Assembly: GCA_016763255.1 (NCBI GenBank)
Contig: JAESUA010000320.1
Coordinates: forward strand, 1-6,808
Direction: 5' to 3'
Length of the DNA stretch: 6,808 bases
Source: Magnetovibrio sp.
GTDB lineage: Bacteria; Pseudomonadota; Alphaproteobacteria; Rhodospirillales; Magnetovibrionaceae
Under the pieces are notes generated by a model, which saw only the letters and a program-made list of their open reading frames with translations, did not search any database and had not been told where the DNA came from. Below, in pieces: positions 1 through 6,470 of this stretch. The translations under genes were made by a program, and so were the position numbers. Numbering within the stretch: position 1 is the first letter of the stretch; each line of letters opens with the position of its first letter.

Positions 1-1
1 C

Positions 2-40
2 ATCTCAATGCAGGGCAACGTTCTCGTATGGCTGTCGTAA
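2..40 (+). CDS. Possible 3' tail of an upstream gene (cdsA by synteny only)
   Basis: The frame beginning at base 2 is open to a TAA at 38-40 and would encode the tail ISMQGNVLVWLS. In many alphaproteobacteria the gene directly upstream of dxr is cdsA, encoding phosphatidate cytidylyltransferase, a membrane protein that often ends in a hydrophobic segment. The hydrophobic VLVWL ending fits this, but twelve residues are too few to recognise a family. If real, it overlaps the dxr ATG at 28 by 13 bases, which would allow translational coupling. The call rests on synteny and an open frame alone. Confidence 0.25.
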   Translation: MSMQGNVLVWLS

Positions 41-1254
41 GCACCACACCCGCGCGCAATGTGGCACCAAACAGGGTGCCTTCCAGCGTTTCCGGGACCA
101 ATCCACGAAGTGTAAGCATATTGGGATCGACCGGTTCCATTGGCTGTAACACGGTCGATTTGTTGCTGCGCAATCGCGATGCTTTTGAGGTCGTGGCGTT
201 AACCGGCAATCGCAACGTTAAGCTCTTGGCCGAGCAGGCCGTTCAGCTGAACGCCAAGCTTGCGGTGGTGGCTGATTAACGTCTCTATGGCGAGCTTAAA
301 GAGCTCTTGTCCGGTTCGGGGGTGGAAGTCGCGGCAGGGGATCAAGCCGTGGCCGATGCCGCAGCGCGCCCTTCAGATATTTTGGTTGCGGCGATTGTCG
401 GCACGGCAGGCCTCAAACCCACGTTGGAAGGGGCACGCCGCGGAGCCCTGGTGGCCCTCGCCAACAAAGAAACGTTGGTTTCTGCCGGGGCTGTGATGAA
501 CGCGGAAGTCAAAAGCGGTGGTGCGACCCTCATCCCGGTGGACAGTGAACACAGCGCGATCTTTCAAGTGTTTGATTTTGATCGGGTTGATGGCGTGCAA
601 AAGATCACGCTCACCGCATCGGGTGGACCATTTCGCGAAAAAAGCCTCGCGCAAATGCAAAAAATGACGCCGGAACAGGCGGTTGCGCATCCCAATTGGG
701 ATATGGGCGCAAAAATCAGCATCGACAGCGCGACCATGATGAACAAAGGCCTGGAGATGATCGAGGCCTTCCACCTGTTCCCGGTTGCGCCAGACGCTAT
801 CGAGGTTTTGGTTCACCCCCAGTCAGTTATTCATTCCATGGTATCGTATGTGGATGGTTCGGTTTTGGCCCAATTGGGGGCACCGGACATGCGCACGCCG
901 ATCGCTTATGCGCTGGCCTGGCCATCGCGGATGGCGGCACCATCAAAAACCCTGTCTTTGGCCGAAATCGGGACTTTGACGTTTGAGGCCCCGGATCCGG
1001 TACGTTTTCCGGCGTTGCGTTTGGCCCGTGAATGTCTGGAAGCCGGCGGCAGTGCGCCGACCATCCTCAACGCTGCCAACGAAGTTGCCGTGGCCGCTTT
1101 CTTGGATCATCGTATCGGCTTTTTGGACATCGCAAGTGTGGTCGAAACCGTCCTGGATGAAATGGGGGCTTCAGATCTTTTGGATCTGGAAGCCGTGTTT
1201 GCGATTGATAGCGAAGCCCGCGCCAGAGCCGAACAAATCTTAAAGCCTAAATGA
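28..1254 (+). pseudogene. dxr: 1-deoxy-D-xylulose 5-phosphate reductoisomerase, interrupted by an in-frame TAA
   Basis: Dxr (IspC) converts 1-deoxy-D-xylulose 5-phosphate to 2-C-methyl-D-erythritol 4-phosphate with NADPH and a divalent metal, the committed step of the MEP isoprenoid pathway in the cytosol. The reading frame spans 408 codons plus a final TGA, but codon 84 (277-279) is TAA. Counting through it, the Rossmann NADPH motif GSTGSIG is at residues 33-39. LANKETLVSAG and PVDSEHSAIFQ follow, with metal ligands D172 and E174. SATMMNKGLE carries the ligand E243, followed by HPQSVIHSMV and DMRTPIAYALAWP. Both halves are in the same frame and family-like right up to the stop, so only one codon is abnormal. 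The sequence reads VVAD-stop-RLYGEL where homologues usually carry an acidic or other residue. ATG 28 gives about 28 residues before the core; GTG at 61 and 76 are alternative starts. The ribosome-binding site is weak (AGGG at 12-15). A standard gene caller would give fragments 28-279 and 307-1254. It may be a sequencing error, a true nonsense mutation or readthrough. The identity as dxr is very secure; the loss of function is uncertain. Confidence 0.93.
277..279 (+). other. In-frame TAA stop inside dxr (codon 84)
   Basis: The dxr frame reads GCT GAT TAA CGT CTC TAT, giving A-D-stop-R-L-Y. One base change would restore a sense codon: GAA (Glu) by G-to-T at 277, or CAA (Gln) by C-to-T. No insertion or deletion is needed, because the frame downstream is the same as upstream. 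TAA is also the terminal stop of rseP (2452-2454) and skp (5428-5430) in this window, so a global reassignment of TAA is unlikely. Confidence 0.95.
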
Positions 1255-1293
1255 TTAATCTTCAGTCTTAGAAAACAATAACAAGAAGTTGAT

Positions 1294-2454
1294 ATGATGG
1301 ATATAATTAACGTTGTGCTGCAGTACGTCCTGCCTTTTTTGTTGGTGCTGACGGTGCTTGTTTTTGTCCACGAGTTGGGCCACTTTTTAATCGCGCGCTG
1401 GAATGGCGTGAAGGTTGAAGTGTTTTCCGTCGGCTTTGGTAACGAGTTGTGGGGCTTTAACGACAAACACGGTACCCGTTGGCGCTTAAGCTCAGTGCCA
1501 CTGGGTGGTTATGTGAAGATGTTTGGCGAAGGGGATATGGTTACGGGCGTCGATGACGCCGAAGATCGACCCATGACCAAAGACGAGAAAAAAGTCTCGT
1601 TTCACCACAAAAAATTATCCCAACGCAGCGCCATCGTGGCGGCGGGGCCGATTGCTAACTTTGCCTTCGCGGTGTTGATCTTTTGGTTCATCAATGCCGC
1701 CTTTGGCACACAAAGCGTTCAGTCTGTTGTGGGCGAGGTGATGGACAACACCGCGGCTCAAGAAGCCGGGCTTGAGGCTGGCGATGTGATTTTGTCGATT
1801 GATGGTCGCAAAATCACCTTGTTTAGTGAATTGAGCGAAATTGTCTCCGTCAGTGCCCATGTCACCCTGAATCTTGAAATTTTGCGTGGCGATACGGTAA
1901 TGCGCCTTGATGCGACGCCGCGCACGTGGCGCGATGTCGATGGTGAGCCGGGCAAGAACAGCACACAAACCAGCCAAACATCGCCAGATCAACCAAAGGG
2001 GCTGTTGGGTGTGCGCCCGAGCATGGCTCATGTGCAAACTGAACGTACCGGCGTGGTTGATGGCTTGATGCTGGGCTTTCAGCAGACCTATTTCTTCACG
2101 GCGGCAATTTTATCCGGTGTCGGGGAAATGTTCTCCGGAGAGCGCAGTACCGATGAGTTGGGCGGAATTTTGTCCATTGCTCAGTTTTCCGGCCAAGCCG
2201 CCCAAGCGGGGATCGTCAGCATCTTGCGATTCATGGCGATACTGTCGATCAATTTGGGGCTGATCAACCTGTTCCCGGTTCCGGTCTTGGATGGCGGGCA
2301 TTTGATGTTTTATGCGGCCGAGGCTGTGCGTGGTAAGCCATTGAGTCAAAAGCTACAAGAATACAGTTTCCGTTTCGGTCTGGCTCTGGTATTGCTTTTA
2401 ATGGTATTTGCGACCTGGAACGACTTTGGGCGACTTTGGGATAAGTTCGGATAA
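1294..2454 (+). CDS. rseP: RseP family intramembrane zinc metalloprotease (site-2 protease, MmpA-like)
   Basis: This is an inner-membrane zinc protease that performs regulated intramembrane proteolysis. In E. coli RseP cuts the anti-sigma factor RseA and signal-peptide remnants; the Caulobacter orthologue MmpA cleaves PodJ. The 386-residue protein begins with a hydrophobic segment carrying HELGH (H26, E27, H30), the zinc site. A second membrane segment with the family pattern AAGPIANFAFA spans about residues 113-134. One PDZ domain lies at about 147-212 (GEV...AGLEAGDVILSIDG). A Ser/Thr/Gln-rich linker at 218-236 follows. The conserved NLFPVPVLDGG motif supplies the third zinc ligand D333, and a last membrane helix lies at about 358-376. 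E. coli RseP is about 450 residues with two PDZ domains; the shorter single-PDZ form is common in alphaproteobacteria. ATG codons at 1294 and 1297 are both possible starts. The ribosome-binding site AAGAAG (1283-1288) is weak. The 39-base gap after dxr holds no terminator. The 3' end contains a 10-base tandem repeat. Confidence 0.95.
   Translation: MMDIINVVLQYVLPFLLVLTVLVFVHELGHFLIARWNGVKVEVFSVGFGNELWGFNDKHGTRWRLSSVPLGGYVKMFGEGDMVTGVDDAEDRPMTKDEKKVSFHHKKLSQRSAIVAAGPIANFAFAVLIFWFINAAFGTQSVQSVVGEVMDNTAAQEAGLEAGDVILSIDGRKITLFSELSEIVSVSAHVTLNLEILRGDTVMRLDATPRTWRDVDGEPGKNSTQTSQTSPDQPKGLLGVRPSMAHVQTERTGVVDGLMLGFQQTYFFTAAILSGVGEMFSGERSTDELGGILSIAQFSGQAAQAGIVSILRFMAILSINLGLINLFPVPVLDGGHLMFYAAEAVRGKPLSQKLQEYSFRFGLALVLLLMVFATWNDFGRLWDKFG
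2421..2440 (+). repeat. Perfect 10-base tandem direct repeat at the 3' end of rseP
   Basis: CGACTTTGGG occurs twice in immediate succession (2421-2430 and 2431-2440). Because 10 is not a multiple of three, the two copies are read in different frames, encoding parts of NDFGRLWDKF at the RseP C-terminus. E. coli RseP ends in a similar NDFSRL, recalled from memory, so the present frame looks natural at least through the RL. Confidence 0.9.
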
Positions 2455-2511
2455 TTTGTTATCCGTACAAAACGAGCGCTCGGAGGCGGTTTTTGTCGTT
2501 CTGGGTATGGT

Positions 2512-4839
2512 ATGAATATATACACAAATATGAACATAAATATTCAAGTGGGGCGCAGTGTGCGGGGATTAATGAGCAGTTTTTTAGTGGGGCTAATGAT
2601 GGCGGTGGTTTTCACCGTGCAATCTGCACCTGTGCAGGCTCAAGGGGCCGATACAATTCGTGCGATTGCGGTTGAAGGCGTCGCACGCATCGAAGCGGAG
2701 ACCGTGCGCTCCTATTTGTTGGTGCGTGAAGGCGACAGCTTTGATCCGTTGCGCATCGATCGATCCCTCAAATCGTTGTTCTCGACCGGCTTGTTTGCCG
2801 ATGTATCGCTCAAACGCGAAGGTGATACCCTGGTCGTCAGTGTGGTGGAAAATCCGGTCATCAACCGCATCGCCTTCGAAGGCAACAATCGCATCAAAGA
2901 TGAAGAGTTGGCTGCGGAAGTTTCCCTCAAAGCCCGTGTGATTTACACTCGCTCCAAGGTGCAAAACGACGTCAACCGTATCCAGACCATCTACCAAAGA
3001 AGTGGCCGTTTTGCCGTGTCGGTGGAGCCAAAGATCATCCAGCTCCCTCAAAATCGCGTCGATTTGGTCTTTGAAGTCGATGAAGGTACGCTGACCGAGG
3101 TACAAAACATCCGTTTCATCGGCAACCGCATTTTTGATGATGGTGATTTGCGAGACATCATCCGAACGCGTGAAACCCGCTGGTATCGTTTTTTATCGTC
3201 AGACGATACGTATGATCCAGATCGCATTACCTTCGATCGTGAGCTGTTGCGGCGCTATTATTTGAAAAATGGCTATGCTGATTTCCGGGTTTTGTCTGCA
3301 ATTGCAGAACTGACCCCGGATCGCACCCAGTTTTTCATCACCTTCACCATCGAAGAAGGTCCACGCTACAAATTTGGCAATATTGAGCTGCAAGCAAACT
3401 TGCGCGACCTCAAGGCCGAAGATATTGCCGACAAAATGACCCTTACGGCGGGCGATTGGTATGACTCGACGGCCGTTGATGAAACCGTAGATGCCCTGAC
3501 CGCGGCAGTGGGCAATAAGGGCTATGCATTTGTTGATGTGCGGCCCAGCGTTGATCGCAACGAAGAAACCGGCGTCATCGACATCGCCTTCAAAATCAAA
3601 GAAGGCCCCCGTGTTTTTGTTGAACGCATCAATGTAACGGGCAATGTGCGGACCGTGGACGAGGTTGTGCGGCGAGAGTTTCGTATTGTCGAAGGCGATG
3701 CTTTTAATGCCTCAAAGTTACGCAGCTCTTTGACCCGGATTGAAAATCTTGATTTTTTCGAGAAGGTTACGCTAACCCAAGCGCCGGGGTCAGCCCCGGA
3801 TAAAGCCGTGGTTAACGTTGAGGTTCAGGAAAAATCGACAGGCTCGCTTTCGATTGGCGCGGGCTATTCAAGCGCCGCGGGGGCGTTGGCTGAATTTGGC
3901 ATTCGTGAACGCAACTTGTTGGGGCGCGGCCAGGATCTGGCCTTAAATCTCCGGTTGTCCGAGAAACAGAGCCAAATTGATCTAAGTTTCACCGAGCCTC
4001 ATTTTTTGAACCGTGATGTATCCGCAGGTTTTGATATTTATCGTACGGAAACGGACAATCAGACATCGAGTTCTTACGACACCCAAACCACGGGCGGTAA
4101 CCTGCGGTTTGGTTATCCGATCTCTAGTAAATTGTCGCAGAGTTGGCGTTACACATTAAAGACCTCGAACATCACCAAAGTTCCGTCTACGGCTTCGATC
4201 TATATTCAAAATCAAGCAGGCAAAAACACGCTGTCTGAGATTGGCCATGCCATTGTTTATGATCGACGCAACAGCAAAGTTAATCCTTCGGAAGGCTATT
4301 TTGCGCGTATGTCGAATGACTTGGCTGGGATCGGTGGCGACACCAAATATATGCGAAACCGCGTCAATGGTGCCTACTATCACAAGTTTGCCGACGGCTG
4401 GATTGCGACGACGCGTGGCGGAATTGGCCTCATCACCGGCATTGGTGAGGATGTTGGATTGTTGGATCGGTTCTTTGTGGGGGGCGATAATCTGCGTGGT
4501 TTTGAAAACAGTGGTATTGGCCCGCGTGATACCTCAACCGATGATTCCTTAGGTGGTGAATTCATGTATACCGCCAGCACGGAACTGTCTGTCCCATTGG
4601 GGCTGCCTCAAGAATTGGGCATTACCGGCAAGGTGTTTAGCGATATTGGCAGCTTGTCGGGGGTCAATCCATCGGGCACGGATATTGTTGATGACAGCTC
4701 TTTGCGGGCAAGCGCAGGGTTGGGAATCACGTGGGTTTCACCGGTTGGTCCCATTAGCCTTGATTTTGCCCAAGCGCTGATGAAACAGTCTTATGACAAT
4801 ACGGAACTGATGCGTGTCAACTTCGGCACCACATTCTAG
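2512..4839 (+). CDS. bamA: Outer membrane protein assembly factor BamA (Omp85 family)
   Basis: BamA is the core of the BAM complex, which folds and inserts beta-barrel proteins into the outer membrane. The 775-residue product has an N-terminal signal peptide with basic residues (RSVRG, 15-19), a hydrophobic core at about 20-38 and likely cleavage after VQA (residue 43). Five POTRA domains follow, starting near residues 48, 117, 197, 290 and 372. A C-terminal sixteen-strand-type barrel runs from about 450 to the terminal Phe expected of outer-membrane proteins. The loop-6 signature, usually VRGF or IRGF, is LRGF at 661-664. The stop is TAG. The start is uncertain: ATG 2512 is the most upstream in-frame start but lacks a well-placed Shine-Dalgarno. 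ATG 2530 and GTG 2548 would keep the positive n-region of the signal. ATG 2572 has GGGGA just upstream (2564-2568) but would lose the arginines. The next gene, skp, encodes a chaperone that delivers substrates to BamA, supporting the role. Function is very secure; only the first 12-20 codons are in doubt. Confidence 0.97.
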   Translation: MNIYTNMNINIQVGRSVRGLMSSFLVGLMMAVVFTVQSAPVQAQGADTIRAIAVEGVARIEAETVRSYLLVREGDSFDPLRIDRSLKSLFSTGLFADVSLKREGDTLVVSVVENPVINRIAFEGNNRIKDEELAAEVSLKARVIYTRSKVQNDVNRIQTIYQRSGRFAVSVEPKIIQLPQNRVDLVFEVDEGTLTEVQNIRFIGNRIFDDGDLRDIIRTRETRWYRFLSSDDTYDPDRITFDRELLRRYYLKNGYADFRVLSAIAELTPDRTQFFITFTIEEGPRYKFGNIELQANLRDLKAEDIADKMTLTAGDWYDSTAVDETVDALTAAVGNKGYAFVDVRPSVDRNEETGVIDIAFKIKEGPRVFVERINVTGNVRTVDEVVRREFRIVEGDAFNASKLRSSLTRIENLDFFEKVTLTQAPGSAPDKAVVNVEVQEKSTGSLSIGAGYSSAAGALAEFGIRERNLLGRGQDLALNLRLSEKQSQIDLSFTEPHFLNRDVSAGFDIYRTETDNQTSSSYDTQTTGGNLRFGYPISSKLSQSWRYTLKTSNITKVPSTASIYIQNQAGKNTLSEIGHAIVYDRRNSKVNPSEGYFARMSNDLAGIGGDTKYMRNRVNGAYYHKFADGWIATTRGGIGLITGIGEDVGLLDRFFVGGDNLRGFENSGIGPRDTSTDDSLGGEFMYTASTELSVPLGLPQELGITGKVFSDIGSLSGVNPSGTDIVDDSSLRASAGLGITWVSPVGPISLDFAQALMKQSYDNTELMRVNFGTTF

Positions 4840-4843
4840 GAGA
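4838..4843 (+). promoter_or_regulatory. Shine-Dalgarno site for skp, overlapping the bamA stop
   Basis: AGGAGA begins within the TAG stop of bamA (4837-4839) and lies five bases before the GTG at 4849. It is a near-ideal site and decides for the GTG start of skp. The overlap with the bamA stop suggests coupled translation. Confidence 0.85.
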
Positions 4844-4848
4844 AGACG

Positions 4849-5430
4849 GTGAGCCTTAAATCAATCTTGTGGATGAGTGTGGCCGTTTTTGGTGTCTTGA
4901 TGATGGCTCCAGGAGCCCAGGCTCAAAACGCAAATGGGCAGGTTAAGCCTGCAAACATCGGCGTTTTTATGGCTGTTTTGGATACCGATGGTATTTACAT
5001 TAAGGCGAAGGCCATGAAGAGCATCCATGAGCAGCTCGCTCAATTTCAAAGTGAGTTGCAGGCGAACGTTGATAAAGAGAAGCAGTCGTTGCAGAAGGCT
5101 GATGAAGAATTGAATCGCAAACGTACTTTGCTTGCGCCTGAGCTTTTTGCCGAAGAGCGCAAACAATTGCAGGGACGGGTCGTTGCCTTTCAACGTAAAA
5201 TTCAAGCCGGCAATCAAAAGCTTAACCAAGCCCGAGCCGAGGCCAATACCAAGGTCTCAAAGGTACTGGGTGCGGTTATCAAAGACATTGTTAAAACAAA
5301 CGGCATCACGATCGTCTTTAATAAAAAAATGACCGTAATCTCTGACCCATCAATGGACATTTCAAAGTTGGTTTTGAATGCTTTGGACAAAAGACTCCCG
5401 TCCGTACAGATCACTAACCCCATCCAATAA
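4849..5430 (+). CDS. skp: Periplasmic chaperone Skp/OmpH family
   Basis: Skp is a trimeric periplasmic chaperone that holds unfolded outer-membrane proteins in its coiled-coil arms and passes them towards BamA. The 193-residue product starts with GTG and a clear signal peptide: Lys4, a hydrophobic core at 6-21 and cleavage after AQA at residue 25. The mature part opens with a short beta segment (ANIGVFMAVLDTDGIYI). A long charged helical stretch rich in Lys, Glu, Gln and Ala follows (about residues 50-140), as expected for the arms. The C-terminal part TNGITIVFNKKMTVISD, closing the trimer body, resembles other OmpH proteins. It is somewhat longer than E. coli Skp (about 160 residues), common in alphaproteobacteria. 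It sits nine bases after bamA and eleven before lpxD, the usual place. The sequence family is poorly conserved, but context and architecture make the call firm. Confidence 0.93.
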   Translation: MSLKSILWMSVAVFGVLMMAPGAQAQNANGQVKPANIGVFMAVLDTDGIYIKAKAMKSIHEQLAQFQSELQANVDKEKQSLQKADEELNRKRTLLAPELFAEERKQLQGRVVAFQRKIQAGNQKLNQARAEANTKVSKVLGAVIKDIVKTNGITIVFNKKMTVISDPSMDISKLVLNALDKRLPSVQITNPIQ

Positions 5431-5436
5431 AGAGGA
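5431..5436 (+). promoter_or_regulatory. Shine-Dalgarno site for lpxD
   Basis: AGAGGA follows directly after the TAA of skp (5428-5430) and lies five bases before the GTG at 5442. It supports the GTG start of lpxD and leaves no room for a separate promoter between the two genes. Confidence 0.8.
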
Positions 5437-5441
5437 CTGTC

Positions 5442-6467
5442 GTGGCCGACCCCAGATTTTTTGACTGTGCGGGGCCTTTTACGCTCGCAAAATTAGCCGA
5501 GATTGCCGAGGCTGAGATTGCCACAGGGCAGTCCGACGCACATTTCGACGACGTCTCACCGCTGCAAACAGCCGATGCGGGCAAGATCAGCTTTCTCGAT
5601 AACAAGCTGTATATCGATGCGTTTGAACAAAGCGCGGCGGGTGCATGTCTGTGTGAACCAAAATTTGTCGAACGCGCACCCGAAGGCATGGCGCTTTTGG
5701 TCACCTCTGAGCCCTACCGTGCTTATGCACGTGTGGCCCAGGCTTTTTATCCGCAGATCCAGCCCATTACAGGCATTCATGCCGCGGCTCATGTCAGCCC
5801 CAGCGCCACCCTTGGTGAAGGTTGTCAGGTTGATGTCGGTGCGGTGATCTCCGACAATGTCGAAATCGGTGCCGGCTGTCGCATCGGTGCGAACAGCTAC
5901 ATCGGCCAAGGTGTCGTGTTAGGCCAAGGCTGTGATGTTGGCCCCAACGTCACGATCCAGTGTGCGTTGGTTGGCAAAGACTGCGTCTTTCATCCCGGCG
6001 CACGCATCGGCCAGGATGGCTTCGGCTGGGCCCCTGGGGCCGTGCACCTGAAGGTTCCGCAGTTGGGCCGGGTGGTGATCGGTGATGGGGTGGATATCGG
6101 CGCCAACGCCTGTATCGATCGGGGCACAGGGCCCGATACCGTCATCGGTCCTGGATCTAAAATCGATAACATGGTGCAAATTGGCCATAACGTTGAGGTC
6201 GGCGCGGGCTGTTTGTTCCCGGCATTGTCGGGCATTTCCGGCAGCACCAAAATTGGCAATTACGTCATGATGGGCGGCGCGGCGGGGCTGGCCGGTCACT
6301 TGACGATCGGTGATGGCGCGCGCATCGCAGCCCACAGTGGCGTTATGCGCGATGTCGAACCGGGACAAACCGTTGCGGGATCGCCGGCGATGCCCGCAAA
6401 AGCATATTGGCGGCAAATTGCCGCATTGAGAAAACTCGTAAAACCCAAGACGAAGAAGGGGGCGTGA
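5442..6467 (+). CDS. lpxD: UDP-3-O-(3-hydroxyacyl)glucosamine N-acyltransferase LpxD
   Basis: LpxD transfers a 3-hydroxyacyl chain from acyl carrier protein to the free amine of UDP-3-O-acylglucosamine, the third step of lipid A synthesis, at the cytosolic side of the inner membrane. The product has 341 residues, the same length as I recall for E. coli LpxD. Residues 1 to about 105 form the N-terminal uridine-binding domain, with KISFLDNKLYI near 47-57. Residues of about 110-305 carry left-handed beta-helix hexapeptide repeats ([LIV]-G-x-x-x-x pattern, many IG and VG steps). The catalytic His lies in DNMVQIGHNVEVG and is H249, matching E. coli H239. The C-terminal segment after AGSPAMPAKAYW forms the helix typical of the trimer. 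The segment right after the active site reads FPALS where many alphaproteobacterial homologues have a VAQV-like sequence. It is followed three bases later by fabZ, whose pathway maintains the hydroxyacyl-ACP pool from which LpxD takes its donor. The stop is TGA. Confidence 0.97.
   Translation: MADPRFFDCAGPFTLAKLAEIAEAEIATGQSDAHFDDVSPLQTADAGKISFLDNKLYIDAFEQSAAGACLCEPKFVERAPEGMALLVTSEPYRAYARVAQAFYPQIQPITGIHAAAHVSPSATLGEGCQVDVGAVISDNVEIGAGCRIGANSYIGQGVVLGQGCDVGPNVTIQCALVGKDCVFHPGARIGQDGFGWAPGAVHLKVPQLGRVVIGDGVDIGANACIDRGTGPDTVIGPGSKIDNMVQIGHNVEVGAGCLFPALSGISGSTKIGNYVMMGGAAGLAGHLTIGDGARIAAHSGVMRDVEPGQTVAGSPAMPAKAYWRQIAALRKLVKPKTKKGA
6456..6462 (+). promoter_or_regulatory. Shine-Dalgarno site for fabZ inside the lpxD 3' end
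   Basis: AAGGGGG lies in the last codons of lpxD, eight bases before TTG 6471. It supports TTG as the fabZ start over the in-frame ATG at 6507, which would drop the first helix of the protein. Placement within lpxD suggests translational coupling. Confidence 0.65.
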
Positions 6468-6470
6468 GCT

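Noticed and set aside
277..279. Reassigned stop codon (alternative genetic code)
   Set aside because: TAA also ends rseP and skp, TGA ends dxr and lpxD, and TAG ends bamA, so all three codons act as stops in this window.
373..816. Minus-strand open frame of 147 codons opposite dxr
   Set aside because: It is opposite the conserved catalytic region of dxr and has no recognisable features. It does not explain the in-frame TAA, which lies outside it.
1172..1188. Inverted repeat CAGATC...GATCTG near the 3' end of dxr
   Set aside because: The six-base stem is short and lies in coding sequence (SDLLDL), with no downstream T-run and no sign of a regulatory role.
2473..2495. Rho-independent terminator between rseP and bamA
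   Set aside because: A 10-base palindrome (CGAGCGCTCG) lacks a loop, the alternative stem has only three strong pairs, and the T-run is interrupted after five bases. Most likely not a terminator.
2493..2675. Small gene starting at TTG 2493 with a well-spaced GGAGG
   Set aside because: The 60-codon frame overlaps the bamA signal-peptide and POTRA1 coding region out of frame, and the product has no recognisable features. I treat it as a shadow, though the Shine-Dalgarno site is discussed with the bamA start.
3784..3799. Perfect GC hairpin CCGGGG-tcag-CCCCGG inside bamA
   Set aside because: No T-run follows, and the sequence encodes the ordinary GSAPDK linker before the barrel, so codon constraint explains it.
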